Assembly: GCA_024206355.1 (NCBI GenBank)
Contig: JAAGZM010000140.1
Coordinates: 1 to 15,763, forward strand
Origin: Gammaproteobacteria bacterium
GTDB taxonomy: Bacteria > Pseudomonadota > Gammaproteobacteria > Enterobacterales > GCA-2746155
DNA length: 15,763 bases
Direction: 5' to 3'
The notes beneath the pieces were generated by a model. The model had not been told where the DNA came from and did not search any database. It saw nothing but the letters and a program-made list of their open reading frames with translations. Made by a program: the position numbers and the translations under genes. This document shows, one piece after another, positions 7,032 to 14,145 of the stretch; the first letter of the stretch is position 1, and the number at the start of each line of letters is the position of its first letter.

Positions 7032-7040
7032 TGGTATGAT
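7032..7040 (+). promoter_or_regulatory. Candidate extended -10 promoter for panB
   Basis: TGGTATGAT reads as an extended -10 (TGn followed by TATGAT, which matches TATAAT at 5 of 6 positions), 46 bp before the panB ATG. No convincing -35 is seen, which is acceptable for an extended -10. Together with the upstream hairpin and the 135-bp gap, it suggests panB-panC can be transcribed separately from the folK operon. Confidence 0.35.
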
Positions 7041-7086
7041 TCAAATTCAGTAAAAAATGTGCTATTGAGAAAGCTGAGTTAAAAGT

Positions 7087-7896
7087 ATGACTAAAATAAC
7101 AATAAAGACCCTAGACGATAAATGTGCAAATGATGAACGATTTGCCTGTGTTACAGCTTATGACGCTAGTTTTTCAAAACTAATTTCTGCTGCTGAAATC
7201 GAAACATTACTCGTTGGAGACTCTCTAGGTAATGTTATTCAAGGTGCAAAAACTACCGTTCCCGTAACGCTTGAAGAAATGGCTTACCATATGGGATGTG
7301 TCAGTAATGGTCTTGTAGGACACGAACATCAGCCATTTCTCATTGCTGATATGCCTTTCATGAGCTACGCGACCACTCAGTTAGCATTGGAAAGTGCGAC
7401 AGTGTTGATGCAAGCTGGAGCTCAAATGGTTAAAGTTGAAGGTGGCGATTGGCTACTCGATTCTGTGCAATATCTCAGTGAAAGAGGAGTTAATATATGT
7501 GGCCATCTTGGACTAACACCTCAGAGTGTGGATTCCCTAGGCGGTTTCAGGATGCAAGGCCGACAACCTGAACAGGCTAAAGTTATTCTAGAACAAGCTA
7601 AATCGTTGCAAGAGGCTGGCGCTAGAATGCTAGTTCTCGAATGTATACCAACAAGCCTAGGCAAACAGATTACAGATACTCTTGATATTCCAGTTATAGG
7701 AATTGGAGCGGGTCCATTTACTAACTCACAAGTTTTAGTTCTCTATGATCTACTAGGAATGTCTATGGGGAGACGACCACGTTTTGTGAAAGATTTCCTT
7801 ACCGGCAATACTCAGGGTATAATAGGAGCATTAAAAGCATATCACGATGCGGTTATTTCAGGTAGTTTCCCAGAAAAAGAGCACTGCTTCGAATAA
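7087..7896 (+). CDS. panB: 3-methyl-2-oxobutanoate hydroxymethyltransferase
   Basis: PanB transfers a hydroxymethyl group from 5,10-methylene-tetrahydrofolate to alpha-ketoisovalerate, giving ketopantoate, the first step of pantothenate and coenzyme A synthesis. The 269-residue (beta/alpha)8 barrel is full length (E. coli 264). LLVGDSLGNVIQG carries metal ligand Asp45, and IADMPFMSY carries Asp88. VKVEGGD (residues 115-121), GHLGLTPQSV (139-148) and LVLECIP with catalytic Glu185 follow, then IGIGAGP. The ATG is preceded only by a weak purine stretch. panC starts six bases past the stop, so the two are cotranscribed. The folate donor links it to folK just upstream. Confidence 0.96.
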   Translation: MTKITIKTLDDKCANDERFACVTAYDASFSKLISAAEIETLLVGDSLGNVIQGAKTTVPVTLEEMAYHMGCVSNGLVGHEHQPFLIADMPFMSYATTQLALESATVLMQAGAQMVKVEGGDWLLDSVQYLSERGVNICGHLGLTPQSVDSLGGFRMQGRQPEQAKVILEQAKSLQEAGARMLVLECIPTSLGKQITDTLDIPVIGIGAGPFTNSQVLVLYDLLGMSMGRRPRFVKDFLTGNTQGIIGALKAYHDAVISGSFPEKEHCFE

Positions 7897-7902
7897 AAAC
7901 AA

Positions 7903-8754
7903 ATGATCATAGTAAAAAATTGCCAGCAATTACAAAATGCACGTTCAGAAATACAAGGCACTGTTGCCCTTGTAACGACAATGGGGAACTTACACCAAGG
8001 TCACCTATCTCTAGTCGAAAAAGCTAAACAAGAAGCTGACAATGTCATTGTCACGATTTTTGTAAATCCACTACAGTTTTCTGCTAATGAAGATTTAGAC
8101 TCATATCCTCGTACCTTAACTGATGATATCGAGAAACTTGAAACTCTTGGTGTTGATTTACTCTTTACTCCAACCAATGATGATATCTACCCTGAAGGAA
8201 TGAATAGTCACACCCATGTCATTGTGCCTAGTATTTCCTATTTATATTGTGGTGCAAATCGCAAAAGGCATTTCTTGGGTGTCACGACGATTGTTTGCAA
8301 GTTATTTAACTTAACAAGACCGAACGTTGCAATATTTGGTAAAAAAGACTTTCAACAACTCACTATTATTCAAAAGATGGTTACCGATCTTGCTATGCCA
8401 ATTAAGATTATTGGTATGCCGACTTTTAGAGAAAGCTCAGGCTTGGCGATGAGCTCTAGAAATCGATATTTAAGCAGTGAAGAAAAACAACAGGCCGCAA
8501 CACTCTATGAAACACTGAAATGGGCAGAGCAGCAGTTAAAATCCGGACATAGTAACTATCGAGAAATTGAGTCTATAGCAATTACAAAATTAAAAGAACG
8601 GCATTTTAATGTTGAATATTTTAACATTTGCCAGCATACAACTCTCTCACCTGCAACTGATGGTGACAAAAAGTTGGTTATTCTCTGTGCTTCAAAATTC
8701 AGAAAACCTCGTCTTATAGACAATATTATCGTTGACCTAACCCCATCTCTCTGA
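7903..8754 (+). CDS. panC: Pantothenate synthetase
   Basis: PanC joins pantoate and beta-alanine through a pantoyl-adenylate intermediate to make pantothenate. The 283-residue length fits the family. The Rossmann-like domain begins with TTMGNLHQGHLSLV, containing the HIGH-type HQGH motif, and continues with VNPLQF. FGKKDFQQL, the KMSKS-equivalent MSSRNRYLS, and RLIDN near the C-terminus are all present. Some normally invariant positions differ: the usual PTMG is TTMG, and the usual GA(S/N)RPGHF is GANRKRHF. The histidine and the following GV are kept. The gene is intact, so I expect function, but these changes touch the ATP and pantoate site. It follows panB by six bases. panD is not in the window. 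Confidence 0.93.
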   Translation: MIIVKNCQQLQNARSEIQGTVALVTTMGNLHQGHLSLVEKAKQEADNVIVTIFVNPLQFSANEDLDSYPRTLTDDIEKLETLGVDLLFTPTNDDIYPEGMNSHTHVIVPSISYLYCGANRKRHFLGVTTIVCKLFNLTRPNVAIFGKKDFQQLTIIQKMVTDLAMPIKIIGMPTFRESSGLAMSSRNRYLSSEEKQQAATLYETLKWAEQQLKSGHSNYREIESIAITKLKERHFNVEYFNICQHTTLSPATDGDKKLVILCASKFRKPRLIDNIIVDLTPSL

Positions 8755-8780
8755 TTAAGCTATGTACTCTAGTCCAATGA

Positions 8781-9221
8781 GTGTATCCCGTGGCAGAGAA
8801 AAATATAACGCGAATTATTAAAAAATACCCTAATCGTAGACTCTATGATACAAAGGAAAGTCAGTACATAACATTAGATAACCTCCGTCGACTGGTTAAG
8901 CATGAAAAAGTATTTCAGGTTATCGATGCAAAATCAGGAGTCGATCTTACAAGAGCAACATTACTACAAATTATCTATCAACAAGAAGAACAAACCTATC
9001 CTTTACTGACATTTGAACTATTAAAATCAATTATCGGCTTTTACGATGACCCTATGCACAGTATGTTAAGTCGATACCTTGAACACAGCATTTCTGTTTT
9101 TCGTGACCATCAAGCTGACTTAAAAAGCCCTTTAAAATCACTATTAGACAGTGAGACTCAAATAAATATGTTGCATGAACTAGCAGAAGAGACGATAACT
9201 AACTGGCAAGATAAAAAATAA
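8781..9221 (+). CDS. phaR: PhaR-type polyhydroxyalkanoate synthesis regulator
   Basis: PhaR proteins bind DNA and polyhydroxybutyrate granules and repress phasin and PHB genes. The N-terminal domain is clear: IIKKYPNRRLYDTKESQYIT (residues 12-31), then VIDAKSGVDLTRATLLQII (47-65). One copy of the granule-associated PHB_acc-like helix follows at about 74-107 (FYDDPM, SRYLEHSI). At 146 residues it is shorter than many PhaR proteins. An in-frame TGA at 8778-8780 sits directly before the GTG at 8781, so the start is that GTG or the GTG at 8790, which gives MAEKNITRI. No clear ribosome site is seen. No PHB synthase, thiolase or phasin gene is nearby, so its targets lie elsewhere. It ends exactly where the convergent dedA ends. 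Confidence 0.88.
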   Translation: MYPVAEKNITRIIKKYPNRRLYDTKESQYITLDNLRRLVKHEKVFQVIDAKSGVDLTRATLLQIIYQQEEQTYPLLTFELLKSIIGFYDDPMHSMLSRYLEHSISVFRDHQADLKSPLKSLLDSETQINMLHELAEETITNWQDKK

Positions 9222-10001
9222 TTACTGATTGATTGTTTGCCATAACAGAGTAACTAGTTGGAAAAATTGTTGCTGATGTGAACCGATTAACAGATAGGTA
9301 ATTGCGGCTAAGCAAACCAATGTGGCCAAAAGCATTTTTATCACAAGGTGACTGTGATCATACTCTGTATTTTTATTATCTTGATGACGGATCAACCAAA
9401 TGTTTTTTAGATAACTGGCAGCCAACCAACCGCTGATAACAATTCCAATAATGTTTGCCAACAAAACCCAACGCATATTTGAATCAATCTGAACGGATGT
9501 TCCAAGAATGACTCCAGGTATTAGATAAGCCGGAGCCCAAACTATCGCCGAGAGCCAATTGGTTATTTGAAAACGCATTGCTGGCATAGCTGACATCCCT
9601 GCAATTAGAGGCACAAAAGCACGTACAGGACCAACAAATCTGCCAAGAGCAATACTTGCTACTCCATAGCGAAGGAAAAAATGTTCCGTTTTTTCTAACC
9701 AATCTGGATGCCGTTTAAAAATACGCCAATGATGCACTTGCTCTTGATAGTGAACGCCCACCATAAAGCTAATATATTCACCTAACACGGCACCTGCAAA
9801 GCAAAATATACTGGCTAGATAAAAATCAATATTGCCAGTACCAATTAATACACCAACACCAACAAGCAGCAACCAACCTGGCATTAATATACCAATAACG
9901 GCTAAAGATTCAATAAAGGCTATTCCAAAAACAATAAAGAGTGCCCAATCTGGATTAACACTAATCCAGTTGGTTAATACATCAGTGTCAAAAAATGACA
10001 A
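9222..10001 (-). CDS. DedA-family inner-membrane protein
   Basis: DedA (VTT/SNARE-associated) proteins are polytopic inner-membrane transporters. Members have been linked to undecaprenyl-phosphate or phospholipid recycling, envelope homeostasis and membrane potential. This 259-residue protein shows several hydrophobic segments. Glu31 in IAFIESLAVIGILMPG and the paired Arg121 and Arg127 in GRFVGPVRAFVPLIAGMS have the spacing of functionally required residues in E. coli YqjA. The start is TTG at 9999-10001. AAGGA (plus-strand TCCTT at 10010-10014) lies eight bases before it, inside the lipA 3' end, and no early ATG exists. It follows lipA by four bases, so translation is probably coupled. A link to lipoate is not evident from sequence. 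Confidence 0.9.
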   Translation of the reverse strand: MSFFDTDVLTNWISVNPDWALFIVFGIAFIESLAVIGILMPGWLLLVGVGVLIGTGNIDFYLASIFCFAGAVLGEYISFMVGVHYQEQVHHWRIFKRHPDWLEKTEHFFLRYGVASIALGRFVGPVRAFVPLIAGMSAMPAMRFQITNWLSAIVWAPAYLIPGVILGTSVQIDSNMRWVLLANIIGIVISGWLAASYLKNIWLIRHQDNKNTEYDHSHLVIKMLLATLVCLAAITYLLIGSHQQQFFQLVTLLWQTINQ

Positions 10002-10005
10002 TTAG

Positions 10006-11025
10006 CTAATCCTTATCATTTGAATTATCGGAGAGATTGGCAAGACCTGCATTATTTTTTTCAAGAACACGATCGGCGCGATAACTAGAACGCACAAATG
10101 GGCCGGAAACGATTTCCAAAAATCCTTTTTTTAAGCCAACCTGACGATACTTTCCAAATTGCTCCGGGGTAACATAGCGCTCAATTTCTAGATGATTACT
10201 CGTTGGTCGCAAATATTGTCCCAACGTCAAAATATCAACGTTAATTGCTCGTAACTCATCCATAGTGGTATAAATTTCTTCGTCACTTTCACCTAGGCCA
10301 ACCATGAGACTGGTCTTAGTTAGAATATCTGGACGATATTGTTTAGCATGCGAAAGCATCGCCATTGTAGTCTCATAGCTCGCTCTTGGATCGCGAACTG
10401 GATGTGTGAGCCGATTAATTGTCTCAATATTTTGAGCAAAAACAACAATGCCAGAATCGAGAACTTTCTCAACATCCTTTGTCTCTCCCTTAAAATCAGG
10501 TGTTAAAGTTTCTACCGATGTTTGAGGATTAAGTTCTCGAATCGCACGAACACATTCAGCATAGTGCTCAGCACCACCATCAGCTAAATCATCACGATCA
10601 ACAGACGTTAATACCACATATTTCAATGACATACGCTTTACAGCATCTGCTGCATTGGTAGGCTCGTTTTTATCTAACCACCCCTTTGGATTACCAGTGT
10701 CTACTGAGCAAAATCTGCATGCTCTGGTACAAACAGCCCCCATCAACATAATGGTTGCGGTGCTATTACTCCAGCATTCGCCAATATTAGGACACATTGA
10801 TTCTTCACAAACAGTACTGAGTTTGTTTTCACGCACGTTCGATTTTAACTGTTGATACTGTTTACCTGTAGGTAATCGAACCTTCAGCCAATCAGGCTTT
10901 CTACCCAACGGTTGTTTCGTTGCTTCGACATTTTGTTTGATGCCATTTTTAATAGCAGAGTGACCCTGTTTTGTTTCAAATTTGAAGCCACTCTTCACCA
11001 TAATGGGTATTTGTTGGTTGCCCAT
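10006..11025 (-). CDS. lipA: Lipoyl synthase
   Basis: LipA is a radical-SAM enzyme that inserts two sulfurs into protein-bound octanoyl groups, making the lipoyl cofactor of 2-oxoacid dehydrogenases and the glycine cleavage system. The auxiliary 4Fe-4S cluster motif is Cys73, Cys78 and Cys84 (CEESMCPNIGEC). The radical-SAM CX3CX2C is Cys99, Cys103 and Cys106 (CTRACRFC). RSSYRA near 312-317 supplies the serine ligand of the auxiliary cluster, which completes the set. Length is 339 residues, slightly above E. coli (321) because of a longer N-terminal leader. AGAGGAA (about 11031-11037, reverse strand) sets the ATG start. It lies 48 bp after lipB and just before dedA. Confidence 0.98.
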   Translation of the reverse strand: MGNQQIPIMVKSGFKFETKQGHSAIKNGIKQNVEATKQPLGRKPDWLKVRLPTGKQYQQLKSNVRENKLSTVCEESMCPNIGECWSNSTATIMLMGAVCTRACRFCSVDTGNPKGWLDKNEPTNAADAVKRMSLKYVVLTSVDRDDLADGGAEHYAECVRAIRELNPQTSVETLTPDFKGETKDVEKVLDSGIVVFAQNIETINRLTHPVRDPRASYETTMAMLSHAKQYRPDILTKTSLMVGLGESDEEIYTTMDELRAINVDILTLGQYLRPTSNHLEIERYVTPEQFGKYRQVGLKKGFLEIVSGPFVRSSYRADRVLEKNNAGLANLSDNSNDKD

Positions 11026-11073
11026 ATTGTTTCCTCTAGCAATATTTATTTATTGAAATGATCATAACAGAAA

Positions 11074-11733
11074 TTATATTAATACCCAGCCTTCATAACC
11101 CAAGTTCTCAGCCAAAGCGTCAGCTAAATTATCGTGAACGCTATTGATATCCTTAGGACCATCATGCAATAGCATAGAGGTAACCTTCAGATCACTATAT
11201 CCACAGGGATTAATTCGGTTAAAGGGTTCTAGATCCGGAGCAATATTCAAAGCAAGTCCATGAAAGGAACAGCCTTTTCGGATACGTAACCCTATTGAAC
11301 AAATCTTATCGCCATTTGATACATAAACACCTGGTGCGTCTGCGCGTGCAGATGATTTGATTTGATATTTTTCCAGTAATTGAATAATCGAATTTTCAAT
11401 GGCAGTGACTAGATGTCGAACACCGAGATTACGCCGACGAAGATTAATCATAATGTAGACAACCTGTTGGCCCGGACCATGGTAGGTCACTTGTCCACCT
11501 CTATCGACTTGTACAACAGGTATATCAACCGGTGCAAGTATGTGTTCAGCCTTTCCTGCTTGTCCCTGAGTAAACACAGGCTGATGCTCTACAAACCAAA
11601 GTTCATCAGGTGTTTGCTCATTACGGGAGTCCGTAAATGTTTTCATTGCTTGCCAGACACCAAGATATTCTCGGAGGCCAAAATTTCTAACAATGATATT
11701 ATCAGCAACGCTTGTGATGGGTGATAACGCCAC
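11074..11733 (-). CDS. lipB: Octanoyl-ACP:protein N-octanoyltransferase
   Basis: LipB moves the octanoyl chain from acyl carrier protein to lipoyl domains through a thioester on its own cysteine, providing the substrate for LipA. The 219-residue length is typical (E. coli 213). DRGGQVTYHGPGQ (residues 77-89) is the signature. Catalytic Lys143 lies in GDKICSIGLRI, the FHGLALN strand follows, and catalytic Cys177 lies in INPCGY. The start is GTG at 11731-11733, seven bases after the ybeD stop, with no strong ribosome site, so coupling to ybeD is likely. It precedes lipA in the conserved ybeD-lipB-lipA order. Confidence 0.97.
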   Translation of the reverse strand: MALSPITSVADNIIVRNFGLREYLGVWQAMKTFTDSRNEQTPDELWFVEHQPVFTQGQAGKAEHILAPVDIPVVQVDRGGQVTYHGPGQQVVYIMINLRRRNLGVRHLVTAIENSIIQLLEKYQIKSSARADAPGVYVSNGDKICSIGLRIRKGCSFHGLALNIAPDLEPFNRINPCGYSDLKVTSMLLHDGPKDINSVHDNLADALAENLGYEGWVLI

Positions 11734-11740
11734 AGTTACA

Positions 11741-12016
11741 TCACAATATCATTTTCACGCCTTCAACTGCGTGAACTTCTTTATAAACAGCATCGAGTTG
11801 TTGTTTATTAGTGAGATGAATATGTACACTGACTGAAAAATATTTTCCACCTTTGCTGGTTTTTAAAACAGCTTGATAATCTCCCGGAACATGTCTTTGG
11901 ATAGCACTAACAATATTGTTCTCAATACCATTTATTGCAAGCGTCATTGCTTTAAACGTAAAGTTACAAGGAAAAGTCCATAATTCATTTTTAACTGTTG
12001 GAGAAATATCAGCCAT
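11741..12016 (-). CDS. ybeD: YbeD/DUF493 family small protein
   Basis: This 91-residue protein (E. coli YbeD is 87) belongs to the DUF493 family, a small ferredoxin-like alpha/beta fold resembling ACT regulatory domains. The function is not firmly known. Recognisable features are LWTFPCNFTFKAM near the N-terminus, HVPGDY, and the strand KYFSVSVHIHL, ending with VHAVEGVKMIL. It sits seven bases after dacA and seven before lipB, its usual place in gammaproteobacteria, which has led to suggestions of a link to lipoate metabolism or to regulation of the neighbouring envelope genes. The identity is supported by both sequence and position. Confidence 0.93.
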   Translation of the reverse strand: MADISPTVKNELWTFPCNFTFKAMTLAINGIENNIVSAIQRHVPGDYQAVLKTSKGGKYFSVSVHIHLTNKQQLDAVYKEVHAVEGVKMIL

Positions 12017-12023
12017 GTCGATT

Positions 12024-13187
12024 CTAATTTACCCAACCATCAACTTTTCGTGCAACATAGTCGGTAAATTGGCTCCACATACCTGATTCAGGCATATCTT
12101 CTAAGGCCACCAGTGGCATTTCTTTTACCACATCGCCATCAAGTTCAAAATAAACTTTTCCTATAAGCTGACCTTTTGTAATAGGTGCTTCGAGCTCACC
12201 ATCAATACTAAAATTAGCTTTCAGCTTTTTTCCTTCACCACGTGGTATGGTCAGCAATATAGTTTGCTCTAAACCTAATGCGACCTGTTCTTTCTCACCA
12301 TACCAAATACGTTGATTGTGCAAGACTTGCCCAGGACGTACTGGTTCAACCGTTTCATAAAACCTGAAACCATAGTTCAGCAGGCGTTTATTCTGCTGTT
12401 TGCGAGCACTCTTTGAAGTAGTACCAAGAACTACAGAAATTAACCGCATATTATCTCTAGTGCCCGATGCAACAAGAGAATATCCTCCCACTTGAGTATG
12501 TCCGGTTTTCACGCCATCCACATTCATGCTGCGATCCCAAAGCAGGCTGTTTCGATTGTATTGACGGATACCGTTGTAGGTAAATTCCTTCTCTTTGTAG
12601 ACTTCGTAATCATCAGGAAAATCACTAATTAATGCCTGAGCCAAGAGAGCTACATCCTGTGCTGTTGTCAGGTGATTTTCAGTTGGTAAGCCATTACTAT
12701 TTTCAAAATAAGTATCTAACATGCCCAAACGCTTAGCGTGATGATTCATCAATTCAGCGAATCCATCCTCGCTGCCCGCAATGTGTTCTGCTACGGCAAC
12801 TGAGGCGTCATTTCCTGAAGAAATAATAACACCACGTTTTAAATCTTCAAGACGAACTTCAGTGCCTACTTCGATAAACATGAGAGATGAACCGGGGAAG
12901 TTTTTTGCCCAAGCATTTTTGCTGATCGGAACCATATCTTGGTAACTAATATTGCCTTTTGATACTTCATCAGACATAACATAGGAAGTCATCATCTTGG
13001 TGAGACTTGATGGTGGCATCTGCAAGTTTGCATTTTTTGATACCAATATTTGGCCCGTATCATAATCCATCAAAATATAAGCCTTTGCAGACATTTCAGG
13101 TGCTGTAGGGATAATGGCTAGCAAAGTACCAGCACATAATGAAACAAGGATAAGGATCCCACGGATAGATGATGTCAATCTGAACAT
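12024..13187 (-). CDS. dacA: D-alanyl-D-alanine carboxypeptidase (PBP5/6 type)
   Basis: DacA removes the terminal D-Ala from peptidoglycan pentapeptides on the periplasmic side of the inner membrane, limiting cross-linking and helping keep cell shape. It has an N-terminal signal peptide (hydrophobic about 8-27). The three penicillin-binding motifs are intact: Ser61-Leu-Thr-Lys64 (SxxK), Ser124-Gly-Asn126 (SxN) and Lys227-Thr-Gly229 (KTG). A C-terminal beta domain follows, and an amphipathic end (SQFTDYVARKVDGWVN) is the expected membrane anchor. At 387 residues it is close to E. coli PBP5 (403). AGGAG lies 12 bases before the ATG. It sits between rlpA and ybeD, as in E. coli. The 178-bp gap before it suggests its own promoter. 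Confidence 0.96.
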   Translation of the reverse strand: MFRLTSSIRGILILVSLCAGTLLAIIPTAPEMSAKAYILMDYDTGQILVSKNANLQMPPSSLTKMMTSYVMSDEVSKGNISYQDMVPISKNAWAKNFPGSSLMFIEVGTEVRLEDLKRGVIISSGNDASVAVAEHIAGSEDGFAELMNHHAKRLGMLDTYFENSNGLPTENHLTTAQDVALLAQALISDFPDDYEVYKEKEFTYNGIRQYNRNSLLWDRSMNVDGVKTGHTQVGGYSLVASGTRDNMRLISVVLGTTSKSARKQQNKRLLNYGFRFYETVEPVRPGQVLHNQRIWYGEKEQVALGLEQTILLTIPRGEGKKLKANFSIDGELEAPITKGQLIGKVYFELDGDVVKEMPLVALEDMPESGMWSQFTDYVARKVDGWVN

Positions 13188-13365
13188 AATTTCAGCTCGC
13201 TCCTGATTTCTTACAATGAAAAATTGATAGTCATTAACATGGCTATAGAATATTAAGATACAGCTTCAAATAGGTAATTATCAACCGGATCATTTATGTT
13301 GTGTAATTTAACAGAAAAGCAGCTAAAACCCTACTCTATAACGTAAATATTTTTATGTTAACTCA
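13188..13365 (-). promoter_or_regulatory. Intergenic region with candidate dacA promoter
   Basis: This 178-bp gap between rlpA and dacA holds no ORF or GC-rich terminator that I can see. On the minus strand TTGATA (plus 13279-13284) lies 18 bp before TATCTT (13255-13260), a plausible sigma-70 pair with 5 of 6 and 4 of 6 consensus matches. That would leave a leader of about 60 bases before dacA. AGGAG (plus 13200-13204) is the likely ribosome site. Confidence 0.35.
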
Positions 13366-14145
13366 CTAATCTAGATAAACTAAACTCGCCTGACCATAAG
13401 ATAATTTGTCTAACTTACGAATCCAATCTCTAGCAGAATTTAAATTATTAAAAGGTCCAAGTCGTACGCGAAAAAACTTTTTGCCTTGACTAAGAACTTC
13501 ACTGATACCCACCGCAATATTGAATTGCCGACTTAACTCTTTTCTGACACGCTCTGCGCTGGTACGAATTGAAAAAGCCCCCACCTGCACAGCAATTGAT
13601 TCATCGTGTCTCTCGGCAGTCCTTGTTGGTATATTAGAACCTACCCTGAGAGCAACAACCTCTACAGGAGCAGTACCAACCTTATCAATACCTAATTTGT
13701 AGGCAGCAACATAAGACAAATCAATAATACGGCCTTCATGAAAAGGCCCACGATCATTGACTCGAACAATAACCGAACGATTATTATTTAGATTGGTTAC
13801 TCTAACATAAGACGGTAATGGTAAGCGTTTATGTGCAGCACTCATGGCATACATATCATAAATTTCTCCATTGGAAGTCTTGTTACCATGAAATTTATTA
13901 CCATACCAAGATGCAACGCCACGCTCTTTAAAATCTTCAGCAGAATCAAGGACGTAGTAATGTTTTCCGAATACAACATAGGAGGAAGGGTTACCTCCTC
14001 TACTCAACGGTTCATCTTGAGGAACAGCATCTGCGATTCCAGACAAATCAATAGGACCCGATGGACCACTGTCTTTCACTACGTTCGAAAAACAACCTGA
14101 TAAAGAAAAAACAACGACAAATAAATGAACAATCCGAACTACCAT
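13366..14145 (-). CDS. rlpA: RlpA-like lipoprotein with DPBB and SPOR domains
   Basis: RlpA is an outer-membrane lipoprotein of the division and elongation machinery. In Pseudomonas it is a lytic transglycosylase acting on glycan strands lacking stem peptides. The 259-residue precursor has a lipobox FSLSGC with acylated Cys18, a low-complexity linker, a double-psi beta-barrel at about 76-145 (GVASWYGNKFHGNKTSNGE and VNDRGPFHEGRIIDLS), and a C-terminal SPOR domain at about 183-258 (VQVGAFS and FFRVRLGPF) that binds denuded septal glycans. The DPBB catalytic-type residues (Glu of SNGE, Asp of NDRGP) are present. The ATG overlaps the mltB stop by seven bases (ATGGTAG) with GAGGT just upstream, so the two genes are translationally coupled. 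Confidence 0.95.
   Translation of the reverse strand: MVVRIVHLFVVVFSLSGCFSNVVKDSGPSGPIDLSGIADAVPQDEPLSRGGNPSSYVVFGKHYYVLDSAEDFKERGVASWYGNKFHGNKTSNGEIYDMYAMSAAHKRLPLPSYVRVTNLNNNRSVIVRVNDRGPFHEGRIIDLSYVAAYKLGIDKVGTAPVEVVALRVGSNIPTRTAERHDESIAVQVGAFSIRTSAERVRKELSRQFNIAVGISEVLSQGKKFFRVRLGPFNNLNSARDWIRKLDKLSYGQASLVYLD

Noticed and set aside
6952..7086. Riboswitch upstream of panB
   Set aside because: The only structure is a simple AT-rich hairpin. I see no known riboswitch core, and no switch class for pantothenate is recognisable here.
11413..11724. 103-residue plus-strand ORF across lipB
   Set aside because: It is antisense to lipB, which has complete catalytic motifs on the minus strand, and it matches nothing I know.
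13520..14100. Two plus-strand ORFs (60 and 89 residues) across rlpA
   Set aside because: They are shadows of the rlpA reading frame with no recognisable domains or ribosome sites.
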